From Lachnospiraceae bacterium (GTDB lineage: Bacteria > Bacillota_A > Clostridia > Lachnospirales > Lachnospiraceae), in assembly GCA_009774465.1 (NCBI GenBank), contig VSNT01000103.1, positions 1 to 13,844 of the forward strand: DNA of 13,844 nucleotides. The letters are read 5' to 3'. Shown here in pieces: positions 7,089 to 13,826 of this stretch (position 1 is the first letter of the stretch; every line of letters begins with the position of its first letter). The notes below the pieces were generated by a model. That model saw only the letters and a list, made by a program, of their open reading frames with translations. It had not been told where the DNA came from and made no database searches. A program made the translations under genes and the position numbers.

Positions 7089-7330
7089 TTTCAGATTCTG
7101 GGAAATGTGTGTATGTTATCAGAAAGGGAGGCAGCTCGGAAATATTTCTTAAGGAGTCCTTTCAACAACGTCAGTGGTTAGTGAGGTTAAGAGTTGCAGG
7201 CAACACACAAGTTGCTTGCAGCTCTCGAACTTACCACTGTTACGTTGTTGTAGAGCGAAAGCGCGACGACGAAGAAATATTCCGAGTTGCCTCCCCTTCT
7301 GCCACCACATACCCTTGCCGGAATCTGAAA
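7089..7330. repeat. long imperfect palindrome of about 240 bp, MITE-like or structured element
   Basis: The two halves are near-complementary over their whole length. Outer arms TTTCAGATTC (7089-7098) and GAATCTGAAA (7321-7330) match perfectly. GGGAGGCAGCTCGG near 7126-7139 pairs with 7272-7285 through one wobble. CAACAACGT near 7163 pairs with ACGTTGTTG near 7242. The tip is GCAAC (7200-7204) and GTTGC (7211-7215) around six bases. Mismatches are scattered and include both G-T and A-C types, so neither strand is clearly favoured as RNA. It fills the gap between the radical SAM stop and the response-regulator promoter and encodes no convincing protein. It may be a non-autonomous transposon remnant, or act as a terminator for the radical SAM gene. 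No clear target-site duplication is seen. Confidence 0.75.
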
Positions 7331-7345
7331 GTGGGTTGACCTGTT

Positions 7346-8221
7346 TCAAAAGTTCCAAAGACTTAATTGCTCCGCAGGATTCTTTTCCTCAAAAGTGTGA
7401 AGATACTGGAAAATCTGCTCATTATTATGAACAATCCCATTTTCTGAACATTTCCGGGTAAATAATTTCATCAGCCGGTCATTTTCCGGACTCCCAACGA
7501 TATACTGATTTCCGTACATTTGTATGTATTTTCTTTTTAATCCTGGAAACAGACGGTCTAACTGCTCATAAAAATACTCTCTGTTTCCCTCCCGAAGCGT
7601 CAGCCCCATGCCAAAACAAATGATTCCATAAACCTTTGCCTCAATACACATATCTAAAATACCTGATATGTTTTCTTCTGTATCATTGATAAAGGGTAAA
7701 ATCGGGGTTAACCACACTACGGTTGGTATTCCTGCATCCCGAAGCGTTTTCAACACCTGAAATCTCTCTTTTGTGGTGCTTACATTTGGCTCAATTTTTC
7801 TGCACAAATCTTCATCACAGGTAGTTAGCGTCATTTGCACAATGCATTTTGTCTTTTCATTTATTTTCTGTAAAAGGTCCAGATCCCGCATAATACGATT
7901 TGACTTTGTGATAACTGTAAATCCAAATCCATACTGGTAAATCAGCTGCAGTGCTTTTCTTACATTTCCAATTTCCATCTCCAAAGGAATGTAGGGATCT
8001 GTCATGGAGCCTGTGCCAATCATACATTTTTTCCGCTTATGCTTAAGAGCATGTTCCAATAATTCTATGGCATTTTCTTTCACTTCAATATCCTCAAAAG
8101 CATGTTCCATATGATAACACTTACTTCTGGAATCACAGTAAATGCAGCCATGCAGGCAGCCCCGGTATAAGTTCATTCCGTTGTTTGATGATAAGATTCC
8201 TTTGGCTTTTACAAAATGCAT
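7346..8221 (-). CDS. radical SAM protein, spore photoproduct lyase-like family
   Basis: This is a 291-residue cytoplasmic iron-sulfur enzyme. The N-terminus contains RGCLHGCIYCDSRS with Cys22-x3-Cys26-x2-Cys29, which binds the 4Fe-4S cluster that cleaves S-adenosylmethionine. GTGSMTDPYIPLE near 70 and TVITKSNRIMRDLDLL are typical of the SPL-like/Rv2578c-type radical SAM group, as is TLTTCDEDLCRKIEPNVSTT. True spore photoproduct lyases are longer and have extra conserved cysteines, so the substrate here is unknown. The ATG at 8221 has AAAGGAG six bases upstream. The gene is a single-gene unit, followed by the long palindrome at 7089-7330 and divergent from the DUF2441 gene. Confidence 0.88.
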   Translation of the reverse strand: MHFVKAKGILSSNNGMNLYRGCLHGCIYCDSRSKCYHMEHAFEDIEVKENAIELLEHALKHKRKKCMIGTGSMTDPYIPLEMEIGNVRKALQLIYQYGFGFTVITKSNRIMRDLDLLQKINEKTKCIVQMTLTTCDEDLCRKIEPNVSTTKERFQVLKTLRDAGIPTVVWLTPILPFINDTEENISGILDMCIEAKVYGIICFGMGLTLREGNREYFYEQLDRLFPGLKRKYIQMYGNQYIVGSPENDRLMKLFTRKCSENGIVHNNEQIFQYLHTFEEKNPAEQLSLWNF

Positions 8222-8293
8222 ATGACGCTCCTTTTTTACTTAAGAAACATTGATTAAATCATTACTTTCCCTAACATAAAGAATAACATTTTT

Positions 8294-8317
8294 AATATGA
8301 CATATAGCTGTCATATT
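8294..8317. promoter_or_regulatory. perfect 9-bp inverted repeat, candidate operator between divergent genes
   Basis: AATATGACA (8294-8302) and TGTCATATT (8309-8317) are exact inverted repeats around six bases. The site lies between the radical SAM gene and the DUF2441 gene, 30 bases upstream of the latter's -35 box and 73 bases from the start of the former. No T tract follows on either strand, so it is more likely an operator for a dimeric regulator than a terminator. The regulator is not identifiable. Confidence 0.45.
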
Positions 8318-8347
8318 CTTATCATATTTATTCTAAAATAAAAGTAT

Positions 8348-8376
8348 TTGCACATTTTAGTCTCATACATTATAAT
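8348..8376 (+). promoter_or_regulatory. promoter candidate for the DUF2441 gene
   Basis: TTGCAC (8348-8353), a 17-base spacer and perfect TATAAT (8371-8376) lie about 90 bases before the start at 8467. The -35 box matches only at its first three bases; the -10 is exact. Confidence 0.5.
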
Positions 8377-8466
8377 TTTATCCATGTAGCCCGAACATAA
8401 AATAATTTACATATTTTAACTTGTCCGCATTCTTACTATCTATCGGCTGAAACAGAGGAAAATAAA

Positions 8467-9012
8467 ATGTATGCTTACCATGTTGTAACCGAAAAACCCA
8501 TGTACACAGGACAACAAATTATATTTGATGACAACCATCATAATGGTGTTTTCCAGAGAGTATATGATAAAATCAATATTGTGAATGATATATATGCAAA
8601 TCCGTCCAAATATAACGCTGAAACATTAGAGCATCACACATCAGTTGCATTAAGAGAACTGGCCCTGGAAGAAGTCCGGCAGAAAAAATATCCTCAGTAT
8701 CCATCACGTATGAGTTGTTTATATGTTTCCAGGACATTTGAAGAAGCAAACAACTGGGGAAATTATTTTGCTGAAATTGGACGTCCCACATATCATATTG
8801 TTAAGCTGCAAATAGAAGGAAACTGTTTTATAGGTGATGCTTCAAAATGCTTTGCAGGTCAGCTGACGAAAGAAGCTAATTTAAAATCAGCAGAACTTTA
8901 TTGGCAAAATAAACAGGAGCCTGCCAGTCAACCTTCTATATGTGAGATGCTGGTAGATGGAAAAATAGTTGTCATTGAAATAGTAAAAGAAATAAATATC
9001 AATATAAATTGA
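8467..9012 (+). CDS. DUF2441 domain protein
   Basis: This is a soluble 181-residue protein with no membrane segment or signal peptide. It matches the DUF2441 pattern over its full length: YHVV at 4-7, GQQIIFDDNHHNGV, ALRELALEEVR at 61-71, YPSRMSCLYVS at 78-88, NNWGNYF at 95-101, GDASKCF at 123-129 and EMLVDGKIVVIEIV at 160-173. The function of this family is unknown to me. The order of an early YH strand, an SR-x-x-x-L-Y-V-S strand and a late acidic strand recalls ADP-ribosyltransferase-like folds, but this is only a resemblance. The ATG at 8467 has GAGG eight bases upstream. It is alone on the plus strand, with its own promoter, and convergent with the metallo-hydrolase gene. Confidence 0.8.
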   Translation: MYAYHVVTEKPMYTGQQIIFDDNHHNGVFQRVYDKINIVNDIYANPSKYNAETLEHHTSVALRELALEEVRQKKYPQYPSRMSCLYVSRTFEEANNWGNYFAEIGRPTYHIVKLQIEGNCFIGDASKCFAGQLTKEANLKSAELYWQNKQEPASQPSICEMLVDGKIVVIEIVKEINININ

Positions 9013-9025
9013 AGCAGTCTCCTTA

Positions 9026-9045
9026 AGGGCTGTAAAACCAGCCCT
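9026..9045. terminator. GC-rich hairpin between convergent genes, no T tract
   Basis: AGGGCTG (9026-9032) pairs with CAGCCCT (9039-9045) around six bases. An outer AAGCAG/CTGCTT pair (9012-9017 and 9049-9054) could add a second tier. It lies in the 40-base gap between the DUF2441 stop and the hydrolase stop. No run of T follows on either strand, so it is at best a weak or factor-assisted terminator. Confidence 0.45.
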
Positions 9046-9052
9046 CCCCTGC

Positions 9053-9898
9053 TTACAGTCTTATTTTCAATCCGTCATATGCAAAATGTATTGCGTTCAG
9101 TTCTCTCTCCAGTTCTTTATAATCATCATATGATTTTCCCCAGTCTTCCTCTAAATGTGTAATAAAAACTTCCTTGATTCCATATTGTTTCCGAATCGTA
9201 TCAATTTCGTCCAAAGTAAACAGTTCTTTTCGCAGTGGGTTATCTTCGTTTAATACAAAGCCATTTTTTAATATATCACCGACAATAGTATTGCCAATAA
9301 TCAAAATATCTGCCCCCTGAAATTTCTCTGACTTTGGAAAAGGCTTTACATCACATGGGGCATAAATTATCTTTTTGCTGTTAGAAGAAATAATAAATAT
9401 TGCCACGTGTTCCTGTTCGTCTACCGGAACCAGCTCAATCAAAATATCGCCTTTTTTGAAAGCACGAATTTCTTTTGTATATACAAGACCTCTTGCCTCA
9501 TAATACTCAATGGCTGAACCATACTTTGTGCCCTGCTTTTTAATATCTGCGAGAATGGCAGGTAAAGAGGCAATTTCTATCGGATTATCCGGTTTCTTTC
9601 CCAGCGAATCGGCAAGCCAGTCCATTTTCAGTTGTTCAATCACACGCATTCCCATTGTATGATCGGGATCGCAATGGCTGTATAAAATGTGTTCCACTTT
9701 CTGTATACCGGAATTATTCAATGAAGCGTTGATATCTTCCGGCGTATCAATCAATAGATTCACATCTTCAACAAACAGACTGCATCCCGTTCTTGCATAA
9801 GGAAATCCTTTCCGCCGCGCTTCTGTACATACACGGCAGTTACAACAAGCCCTGGGCGTGCTGACACAGCCTCCGGAACCAGGTATGATTACATTCAT
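9053..9898 (-). CDS. metallo-beta-lactamase-fold hydrolase, PhnP/PqqB-like
   Basis: This is a 281-residue cytoplasmic metallo-hydrolase. The metal-binding motif is SHCDPDH, with His75, Asp77, Asp79 and His80, where the family's usual second histidine is aspartate. Further ligands are probably Asp183 (APCDVKPFP) and His248 (ITHLEED). The N-terminus (GSGGCVSTPRACCNCRVCTEARRKG) holds a cysteine cluster (C11, C18, C19, C21, C24) like the structural zinc site of PhnP/PqqB-type phosphodiesterases. No phn or pqq genes are nearby, so a cyclic phosphodiester or other small substrate is only a guess. The ATG at 9898 overlaps the stop of the upstream acetyltransferase (ATGA), with AGGAGG ten bases before it. 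It is the last gene of the attenuator-controlled operon. Confidence 0.87.
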   Translation of the reverse strand: MNVIIPGSGGCVSTPRACCNCRVCTEARRKGFPYARTGCSLFVEDVNLLIDTPEDINASLNNSGIQKVEHILYSHCDPDHTMGMRVIEQLKMDWLADSLGKKPDNPIEIASLPAILADIKKQGTKYGSAIEYYEARGLVYTKEIRAFKKGDILIELVPVDEQEHVAIFIISSNSKKIIYAPCDVKPFPKSEKFQGADILIIGNTIVGDILKNGFVLNEDNPLRKELFTLDEIDTIRKQYGIKEVFITHLEEDWGKSYDDYKELERELNAIHFAYDGLKIRL

Positions 9899-10380
9899 GT
9901 TATGTCTGCCTCCTTCTTTTCATAAAATGTTAATGTAAGTCTTTCGTTAATGACCTTTGTTTTGCCTGTTTGACGATATCCCATTTTTTCATATAAATGA
10001 CAGTTTTTAGGCTCCTGCAAAATTGTGTCCAGCTCCCAATTTTCGTTTCCGTGGATTTCTTCACACAGCCGGATTGCTTTCTGAGCAATGCCTTTTCCCT
10101 GAAATTCCGGCAATATAAATATCGGGGAAATTCTTTTGTTTTTTCCGTTTTCCTTTTTGTCAATAATACGAATAGCTCCTGCTTTTTGCTGTCCAATACA
10201 GATAAAATAGTAAAATGTAAAGTCCTGTTTCAAGCGTGCTTTGACTTTTTCCATGTTTTCATTTGCAGGACTGGTGTCAAAATCCTGATATTTCTCCAAT
10301 AATTCTTTGAAAGCTTCAACCTGCATAGCGTGTAGTTCTTCTGCATTGCCAATGCTTGCCCTTAATAATGTTACTTCCAT
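9895..10380 (-). CDS. GNAT-family N-acetyltransferase (second gene of operon)
   Basis: This 161-residue enzyme probably transfers an acetyl group from acetyl-CoA to an amine. The acetyl-CoA-binding motif A is ISPIFILPEFQGKGIAQKAI, with the Q-x-x-G-x-A pyrophosphate loop at 94-99. The late NCHLYEKMGYRQTGKT is the conserved C-terminal element. The ATG at 10380 has a G-rich site (GGGGGGT) just upstream, and the stop overlaps the next gene by four bases. It sits 53 bases after the first acetyltransferase gene. The two share the GNAT fold and the EF-x-GxGI motif, but little else, so they are not a recent duplication. The substrate is unknown; antibiotics, polyamines and protein N-termini are all used by this superfamily. 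Confidence 0.9.
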   Translation of the reverse strand: MEVTLLRASIGNAEELHAMQVEAFKELLEKYQDFDTSPANENMEKVKARLKQDFTFYYFICIGQQKAGAIRIIDKKENGKNKRISPIFILPEFQGKGIAQKAIRLCEEIHGNENWELDTILQEPKNCHLYEKMGYRQTGKTKVINERLTLTFYEKKEADIT

Positions 10381-10396
10381 ATATTACCCCCCTGCA

Positions 10397-10419
10397 TATC
10401 GCAAGCTGTGCCTGCGATA
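10397..10419 (-). promoter_or_regulatory. intercistronic hairpin between the two acetyltransferase genes
   Basis: TATCGCA (10397-10403) and TGCGATA (10413-10419) are exact inverted repeats around nine bases. It lies in the 53-base gap just upstream of the second gene's ribosome binding site. No T tract follows, so it may tune mRNA stability or translation rather than terminate. Confidence 0.35.
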
Positions 10420-10433
10420 CTGCACCAGTGAAA

Positions 10434-10940
10434 TCACACCGTTTCTGCTGTTCTGAATTTTTCCAACCGATAATGCTGTTCATCATCCAGCTCTTTTATT
10501 CCATTTTTATACTCATATCCCTTTTTCCGATAAAATTCTACCGCAGTAATAGATGCGGGAATTTCTATTCTTTCTGCTCTTAAGAATAATTCATCGGATT
10601 CAAGGGTATCAATGATCTGGCTGCCAATCCCCTGCCCATGAAATTCCGGCAGCACAAAAACAGTAAGTAATATACTTTCCGTGGGGCTCCCCCAAAAACT
10701 TGATATGGAACCAACGCCCACAATTTTATCTCCATTCCAAAATACATACACATGTGCGTATTCCGCCATTCCTTTGAACCAGTTCACATCATGAGTGGCA
10801 ACATGAACAGCTATAGCTTCCTCACCATAATCTTTCACATTGACTTCTTTAAAATTTCTGATAATCAGCTTGATAATTTCTTCTGCATCTTCTTCCCTGT
10901 AGGGCCTTACAATAATTTCGTTTCCATTTGATAATTTCAT
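10434..10940 (-). CDS. GNAT-family N-acetyltransferase (first gene of operon)
   Basis: This is a 168-residue acetyltransferase. Motif A is LTVFVLPEFHGQGIGSQII, with HGQGIG at 101-106 binding the acetyl-CoA pyrophosphate. EIPASITAVEFYRKKGYEY at about 126-144 is the conserved C-terminal part. I chose the ATG at 10940 (MKLSNGNEIIVRP) because AAAGGAG lies about six bases upstream. The reading frame stays open to 11009 but would start inside the terminator region and has no ribosome binding site. There is no promoter between the attenuator's terminator (10998-11031) and this start, so expression must depend on read-through from the promoter at 11242-11270. Confidence 0.9.
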   Translation of the reverse strand: MKLSNGNEIIVRPYREEDAEEIIKLIIRNFKEVNVKDYGEEAIAVHVATHDVNWFKGMAEYAHVYVFWNGDKIVGVGSISSFWGSPTESILLTVFVLPEFHGQGIGSQIIDTLESDELFLRAERIEIPASITAVEFYRKKGYEYKNGIKELDDEQHYRLEKFRTAETV

Positions 10941-10997
10941 AAAAAACTCCTTTCTAAATAATGGGTGCCGGACTTCCCCAGCTCTCCTTATGTGAAC

Positions 10998-11031
10998 AAA
11001 AAAATACACTAAACATACAATATGTCCAGTG
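10998..11031 (-). terminator. intrinsic terminator of the attenuator, before the GNAT operon
   Basis: As minus-strand RNA, an 11-bp stem (CACUGGACAUA with UAUGUUUAGUG, two G-U pairs) closes on a UUG loop and is followed by UAUUUUUUU (11006-10998). It lies about 57 bases upstream of the first acetyltransferase start. An upstream strand at 11099-11110 can compete for its 5' arm, so termination is probably conditional. Confidence 0.88.
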
Positions 11032-11145
11032 CACTCTTAAAACGATCGGCTATTACAGGCATTCCACCATAATTACAACTTACACCTTCCGATTTATATG
11101 CACAGACATATCAGACCTACCTGCGTAACTGTGCATCCAATCGAA
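11007..11145 (-). promoter_or_regulatory. attenuator leader with mutually exclusive hairpins
   Basis: On the minus strand a stem forms from UUCGAUU plus AUGCACAG (11145-11129) and CUGUGCAU plus AAUCGGAA (11105-11087). The 3' side overlaps UAUGUCUGUGCA (11110-11099), which can instead pair with UGCACUGGACAUA (11033-11021), the 5' arm of the terminator. That gives 11 base pairs with one small internal loop. A loop segment GCAGGUA (11124-11118) can also pair with UGCCUGU (11061-11055). The alternatives cannot all coexist, which is the hallmark of transcription attenuation. I recognise no known riboswitch core, and the leader peptide at 11158-11214 points to ribosome control. Confidence 0.68.
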
Positions 11146-11157
11146 ACACAATTACTA

Positions 11158-11214
11158 CTAAGTACGTCTGTAATACATGTACATATAATTCATTGTAAAA
11201 TGTAAGTTCTGCAT
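11158..11214 (-). CDS. 18-residue leader peptide of the GNAT-GNAT-hydrolase operon
   Basis: The small gene reads MQNLHFTMNYMYMYYRRT and stops with TAG. It has AGGGGA at 11228-11223, eight bases before its ATG, and a promoter ending about 30 bases upstream. The peptide is rich in tyrosine (four) and methionine (four) and ends in two arginines, a make-up compatible with ribosome stalling. Its stop codon lies about 12 bases before the first attenuator stem, so a ribosome on its last codons would sit against or over that stem. It could respond to a ribosome-targeting antibiotic, or less likely to charged tRNA-Tyr. Both possibilities are inference; the reading frame, ribosome site and position are direct observations. 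Confidence 0.62.
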   Translation of the reverse strand: MQNLHFTMNYMYMYYRRT

Positions 11215-11241
11215 TTTTATGTTCCCCTAAACTTTTTTAAT

Positions 11242-11270
11242 AAACTACCATAATTCTATTTATATGTCAA
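11242..11270 (-). promoter_or_regulatory. promoter of the attenuator-controlled operon
   Basis: On the minus strand a perfect TTGACA (11270-11265), a 17-base spacer and TAGTTT (11247-11242) with an upstream TG extended element form a good sigma-A promoter. Transcription would begin near 11235, just before the leader-peptide ribosome binding site. The structural genes would then have a leader of roughly 295 bases. Confidence 0.68.
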
Positions 11271-11331
11271 GAAACTTTTTTGCAAAACTGTTGGAACAAA
11301 GCTAAAAAGATCTATTCATGATTAATATCCT

Positions 11332-12276
11332 CTACATCAATTCCATTATTACCTTTCCAACATTAGAACCAACTTTATCCCTTAATTCATCCAATTCTTC
11401 GCAAAACTCTTCTTCATTTTTTATTGCCCTTTTTATTCGTTTCATGAGAGCCTCCGTTTTATAATTACTTTTTCTATACCCCGGCAATAACTTCCTCAGC
11501 TCATGTTCCGTATACCGTCTTTTCCTCGTTACCTGTGGATTCTCCAACAGTTTGTCCTGATCCAGCTCAAACACCTCATCAAAATGAAGTAACAACCAAA
11601 ACTCAAAACACGGGTTAGATACATAAAAACCAAATCCCTTTTCCTGACAGGTCCGCAGCACATAAGCATACTGGTTGTTTCCCGGAAGTGCCAGAAAGCT
11701 TTCTTTATCTCGATCCACAATTAAACAAATTTTATCAAACCTGTTATCATAAGTAATATTGCTCGCTTGAATAATATCCGAAATATCATCTACAATATTG
11801 ACTACAGCTGATTCTTGATTAAGGTATTCTGTTAATTTATTGCAATCCTCGACCAGATTATCCACATTGTCATCCAAACATTTCTTTAAAATATTCTTGC
11901 ATCCATCCTCAAGTATTCCCCATAATGCATGCGCCTGCACCTTACTCGTAGTCAAAATCTTTTCATCATATAAATAATCCATAATACGATTTAACAACGA
12001 TTCATAAGTAAATTGTCCTGTTTTTTCTTCCTCTAAATTTGATATAATCCGATCCAGTATTTTCTTAGGATTGCTCCAGCCATCTTCACTATAACTACGT
12101 ATAATTGGGACAAGTTCAATTAACGGATTAATCTCCACATCATCCCGCGCATTCTCTAATGCTTCAAAATATATCTTCTCTGTACTTGCTCCTTCAAAAA
12201 CAAGAAAATACCTTTTTTTAGCCTCATTAGATTTTAAGACCTTTGTACGTTCTGCAAACCTCCTGCTTTCTCTCAT
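11332..12276 (-). CDS. rloB: RloB/AbiLii-like Toprim-type protein
   Basis: This 314-residue protein is the probable effector of a two-gene defence unit. The RloB family is visible as FLVFEGASTEKIYFEAL (Glu28 and Glu33), CLIVDRDKE with Asp188 and Asp190, and SNPCFEFWLLLHF at 220-232. These resemble the acidic metal-binding residues of a Toprim nuclease fold. The region between the first glutamate and the Asp pair holds about 100 extra residues (about 85-175) compared with short RloB proteins. The ATG at 12276 follows the ATPase stop by three bases, and its AAGGAGGT lies within the last codons of that gene, so the two are tightly coupled. RloA/RloB and AbiLi/AbiLii pairs act as abortive-infection systems; activity here is inferred. 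Confidence 0.85.
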   Translation of the reverse strand: MRESRRFAERTKVLKSNEAKKRYFLVFEGASTEKIYFEALENARDDVEINPLIELVPIIRSYSEDGWSNPKKILDRIISNLEEEKTGQFTYESLLNRIMDYLYDEKILTTSKVQAHALWGILEDGCKNILKKCLDDNVDNLVEDCNKLTEYLNQESAVVNIVDDISDIIQASNITYDNRFDKICLIVDRDKESFLALPGNNQYAYVLRTCQEKGFGFYVSNPCFEFWLLLHFDEVFELDQDKLLENPQVTRKRRYTEHELRKLLPGYRKSNYKTEALMKRIKRAIKNEEEFCEELDELRDKVGSNVGKVIMELM

Positions 12277-12279
12277 CCA

Positions 12280-13659
12280 CTATACCTCCTTAATCGGAAA
12301 TACAGTACTGAACACCGGAACCCCGCCATAACGCCCTTCTAAATATGCTTTGTCAATTTTTTGATCGAATCTGGCATTATATTCCTCCAACGAATAGATA
12401 TCGCTTTCTCCGCTCTTGCGTTTATTCACAAACCAGATTTCATCACGTCTCAACAAATCAAAATCCAACAAACGAGATTCATGTGTTGTAACAATTAATT
12501 GGATCTTCTTTTTTGCCGCCATTTGCAAATAAGAATCTACAAACTTATATGTCAAACTCGGATGAAGGCATCTGTCCAACTCATCTATCACATAGGTCAT
12601 GCCATCGTCGGATAATAAGATTTCTAATAAATCTAAAATCCTGACCGTTCCATCTGATTCCTCCGACATTTCATACAGCATTTCTTTTTTGTTATGAGAA
12701 AATTGTATTGTCCGGCAAACCACATCTTCACCTTTTACTTCCAATAAAAAAAAATCTCTTGGGCTTCGCATAATTAAACCATTAATATGTGATTCGCTTT
12801 TTTTAGGCGCATCTGAAATCATGTTTTCAATCTTTTTAACAACACTTTCTCTTACCGTTTTCGGCAAATGTGACAAAACTTTTTCTGTCGGAACTTCCAC
12901 CATTTCAAAGCCAGTTATTCCTGTCCCAAAAGCCTCTATCAAGTTGCATATCTCTCTAACATTCTTTGTGTCAGCCATATAAGAATAATTTGAAATTGGC
13001 TCATCAGGGTAATTAATATCCAATGATCTTTCCAGCCATAAGTAAACTTCTCTTAATACCGAAGCTTTTTTATATTTCTCATAAAGACTTTTTTTATTAC
13101 GATTCATAATAGAAAGAAAAAGCACACTATTATCATCCTGAATGTCTTCTGCATAAACATCCATTTTTTCACGCAATCCTTTTGTATTTAATGTACTTCC
13201 AAACTCATATGCTCCTGCTAAAATATCCCTGCTAAAAATCAACTTTTCCTTATTATCAGCAGTCAATTCTATTAGCCATTCTGAGCAAAATTCCCCTCTG
13301 CTCAAAAGAATCTCAAAACCATACGCATAATACTTTTCGTTCAATTTAATTTCGACTTCAAAATAACTCGGCTTTTCCTTATTATCTTTTTCTGTCTTAC
13401 AATATTTTTCCGAATATCCATCTGGCAATTTATCAATAACTGTATCGCGCATGAAATCCATAGCCTTTACCAAATTAGATTTTCCAGATGCATTTGCGCC
13501 AAATACAGCGGCAAACTTCAGCAAACGTAAATTCCCATCATCTTCCGTATGTTCCTTCTTATTTCTTACTTTTCCGGCAATCATAGAAAACTCTTCTGTT
13601 TTTTCGTCTTCTTTTTCGTTAAACGACAAAAAGTTTCTAACATTGAATCTGATAAGCAT
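12280..13659 (-). CDS. rloA: RloA/AbiLi-like AAA ATPase
   Basis: This is a 459-residue SMC/ABC-type ATPase of the AAA15/OLD-like group, the partner of RloB. Walker A is GANASGKS at 54-61, the signature is SEESDGT at 332-338, Walker B is TYVIDELD with Asp359 and Glu360, and the switch histidine is His393 (TTHESRLLD). The C-terminal RYGGVPVF is a conserved end of this family. The start ATG at 13659 has a GGGGTGA site six bases upstream and a good promoter about 30 bases further on. It probably senses phage infection and releases or activates the RloB effector, as proposed for AbiL and PARIS-like pairs. It is not PARIS, since the partner is RloB, not the DUF4435 type. Confidence 0.9.
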   Translation of the reverse strand: MLIRFNVRNFLSFNEKEDEKTEEFSMIAGKVRNKKEHTEDDGNLRLLKFAAVFGANASGKSNLVKAMDFMRDTVIDKLPDGYSEKYCKTEKDNKEKPSYFEVEIKLNEKYYAYGFEILLSRGEFCSEWLIELTADNKEKLIFSRDILAGAYEFGSTLNTKGLREKMDVYAEDIQDDNSVLFLSIMNRNKKSLYEKYKKASVLREVYLWLERSLDINYPDEPISNYSYMADTKNVREICNLIEAFGTGITGFEMVEVPTEKVLSHLPKTVRESVVKKIENMISDAPKKSESHINGLIMRSPRDFFLLEVKGEDVVCRTIQFSHNKKEMLYEMSEESDGTVRILDLLEILLSDDGMTYVIDELDRCLHPSLTYKFVDSYLQMAAKKKIQLIVTTHESRLLDFDLLRRDEIWFVNKRKSGESDIYSLEEYNARFDQKIDKAYLEGRYGGVPVFSTVFPIKEV

Positions 13660-13687
13660 ATTCTTTCACCCCGATACCATTTTCTGT

Positions 13688-13716
13688 ATTTTAAGTGATT
13701 TTTTCGTTTATGTCAA
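13688..13716 (-). promoter_or_regulatory. promoter of the rloA-rloB pair
   Basis: On the minus strand a perfect TTGACA (13716-13711), a 17-base spacer and TAAAAT (13693-13688) precede the rloA start by about 28 bases. The region further upstream (13720-13800) is very AT-rich, with short AAGTG/CACTT repeats, and shows no gene. Confidence 0.78.
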
Positions 13717-13826
13717 TAATCTTTTACGTCATATTTCATATTTTTATATTTATAAGTGTTTTTTTCACTTTTATTTTTGTGAAACGATGTAAATTAAGTA
13801 AAAACATTGACAACATATAAGCAAGG

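Noticed and set aside
6995..7461. Several small open frames on both strands within the palindrome region.
   Set aside because: They mirror each other through the inverted repeat, lack ribosome binding sites and resemble no protein family.
10941..11009. A longer N-terminus for the first acetyltransferase, with 23 more residues from 11009.
   Set aside because: It would start inside the terminator stem without a ribosome site, whereas the ATG at 10940 has AAAGGAG at proper distance and matches the GNAT N-terminus.
11006..11110. A minus-strand reading frame here translates to a plausible-looking peptide (CNYGGMPVIADRFKSALD, then ILYV) and might be a gene remnant.
   Set aside because: It has no start or ribosome site, is closed by a stop just upstream, and overlaps the attenuator stems and terminator, which explain the sequence better.
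13751..13784. AAGTG, CACTT and GTGAAA repeats upstream of the rloA promoter, possibly an operator.
   Set aside because: The stems are only 5-6 bp in an almost pure A/T context and can pair in several ways; I see no support beyond chance.
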